Source of the DNA: Strongyloides papillosus
Lineage: Eukaryota; Nematoda; Chromadorea; Rhabditida; Strongyloididae
Direction: 5' to 3'
Assembly: GCA_005656395.1 (NCBI GenBank)
Contig: SRSI01000018.1
Coordinates: 248,001 to 312,000 of the forward strand
Length of the DNA: 64,000 nucleotides
Shown: one piece after another, positions 63,290-64,000 of the stretch
How the letters are laid out: each line of letters begins with the position of its first letter
How positions within the stretch are numbered: the first letter of the stretch is position 1
Made by a program: the position numbers and the translations under genes
Notes under the pieces: generated by a model
Databases searched by the model: none
What the model was told of the DNA's origin: nothing
What the model saw: the letters and a program-made list of their open reading frames with translations, nothing else

Positions 63290-63753
63290 ATGTTTTTAAA
63301 GATATTTACAACGTTTGCAATTATTTCATTATCTGAAGCTCAAAGATGTACTAAACCGCTAATAAATAGCGTCGGTCGTAATTCATTTTATGTTCTTGTT
63401 TATGGGGAGGTTTTCTGGGATGATAAAATTATTACAAATATCAATGCAACATTAACAGATAAGGCAGGCAATGTACTTGATGGATCTCAAACCGTAAAAA
63501 AAAATGAATTATTCGTATTGAGTTACTATAAATATCCAAATAAAAATATAGGTAAATAAATATATAAGGAAATAATTTTTTTTAAGATTATGTTGTTATA
63601 ATTTTCTATACTAAAAATGGCAATGAAGGAGATATAAAATATTTTAATATTCCAGAGAATTGCACAAATCCAAAACCAACTGAAAGATCTAGTGTAATCA
63701 TATTTTTTACCAATGATTATTTGTGTAATCTTGGAAATATTACATTAAGTTAA
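63290..63753 (+). CDS. TTL-like secreted protein 4
   Basis: Exon 1 is 63290-63551 (phase 1), the intron 63552-63586 (35 nt, GTAAAT...TTTTAAG), and exon 2 63587-63753: 142 residues. The signal peptide MFLKIFTTFAIISLSEAQ probably ends at EAQ. The mature part has FYVLVYGEVFW, INATLTDKAGNVLDG and, after the intron, YVVIIFYTKN, then IPENCTN and a terminal CNLGNITLS. Of the four copies this looks most like the transthyretin-like pattern (a small ligand-binding beta sandwich with an added-substituent loop, an IP motif, and a G-I-L last strand). Three sequons (INA T, NCT, NIT) predict glycosylation. It shares its upstream block with genes 2 and 3. No lesions. Confidence 0.8.
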
Positions 63754-64000
63754 TTTAAAAGAAACAAATTAACAGAAAAGAAATTATTATTGATCATTTT
63801 TTAACAAAAAATTAGTAATTACAAAAAACTGCAACTGTCTCAATTTTAATAAGAATCCTATGTCTTAACGATAAAACAATACTGTGGACTGTTTGGTAGA
63901 ACGTAATAAATTCATTTATTACATTTTAAATATTAAGTATTTGTAATACCATTTATATATTTTATTTATTGTTTATTCTATTAAGTTATAGGGACACAAA
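63754..64000. other. 3' flank of TTL gene 4
   Basis: AT-rich, with no further gene in the remaining 247 bp. The text after the stop (ACAAAAAACTGCAACT) resembles that after gene 3 (ACAAAGAACTGTAATT), so the duplication extends past the coding end. Confidence 0.45.

Overview
The window is eukaryotic, very AT-rich and gene-poor, and looks like a nematode, probably of the Strongyloides / Parastrongyloides type. The grounds are tiny GT-AG introns (31-42 nt), an astacin metalloprotease gene of the expanded strongyloidid kind (propeptide, catalytic domain, EGF, CUB), a cluster of small secreted two-exon genes that read like the nematode-specific transthyretin-like (TTL) family, and many mariner/Tc1-type remnants. 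The species is inference; the intron, protease and transposon observations are read directly from the sequence.

Layout. Positions 1-20,354 contain no recognisable host gene. They hold a 915-bp mariner remnant with perfect inverted ends (664-1578), a 736-bp foldback element (4728-5463), a degenerate 1.44-kb Tc1-like element (12491-13930), diverged dispersed repeats and an odd cluster of three hairpins (17163-17366). Positions 20,355-31,403 are one LTR retrotransposon in minus orientation, with identical 158-bp LTRs, an AAAT target duplication, a tRNA-Gln primer site and a purine tract. Positions 31,404-43,500 hold a decayed two-exon fragment (33496-33780), a broken astacin gene (34079-35553), a second inverted copy of the foldback element (35859-36594) and a mariner remnant (36909-37780). 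Positions 43,500-64,000 are an accessory zone: nested Tc1-like insertions, a tandem array of about 530-bp units split by another transposon, and four dispersed TTL-like genes (47822, 54220 minus, 60710, 63290), parts of which sit in an inverted segmental duplication.

The outstanding object is the retrotransposon. Its sense (minus) strand carries one continuous reading frame of about 2.3 kb codons, interrupted only by two stop codons: Gag, then an internal signal-peptide-like segment with a short Cys-containing ectodomain-like stretch, then a coiled coil of more than 350 residues, then protease, reverse transcriptase, RNase H and integrase of Ty3/gypsy type. Between pol and the downstream LTR lie genes on the opposite strand: a 116-residue single-pass membrane protein with a candidate 5' intron, and a spliced gene of roughly 300 codons that I do not recognise. 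A long coiled coil and secretory segment between Gag and Pol, plus antisense accessory genes, is not an architecture I know for Ty3/gypsy elements. It is my main candidate for something undescribed.

The other elements mainly record genome history. An empty paralogous site at 61,440 shows where the 44,105-45,552 element inserted, one TTL copy has lost its splice acceptor, and all three lesions in the astacin gene fall after its catalytic domain.
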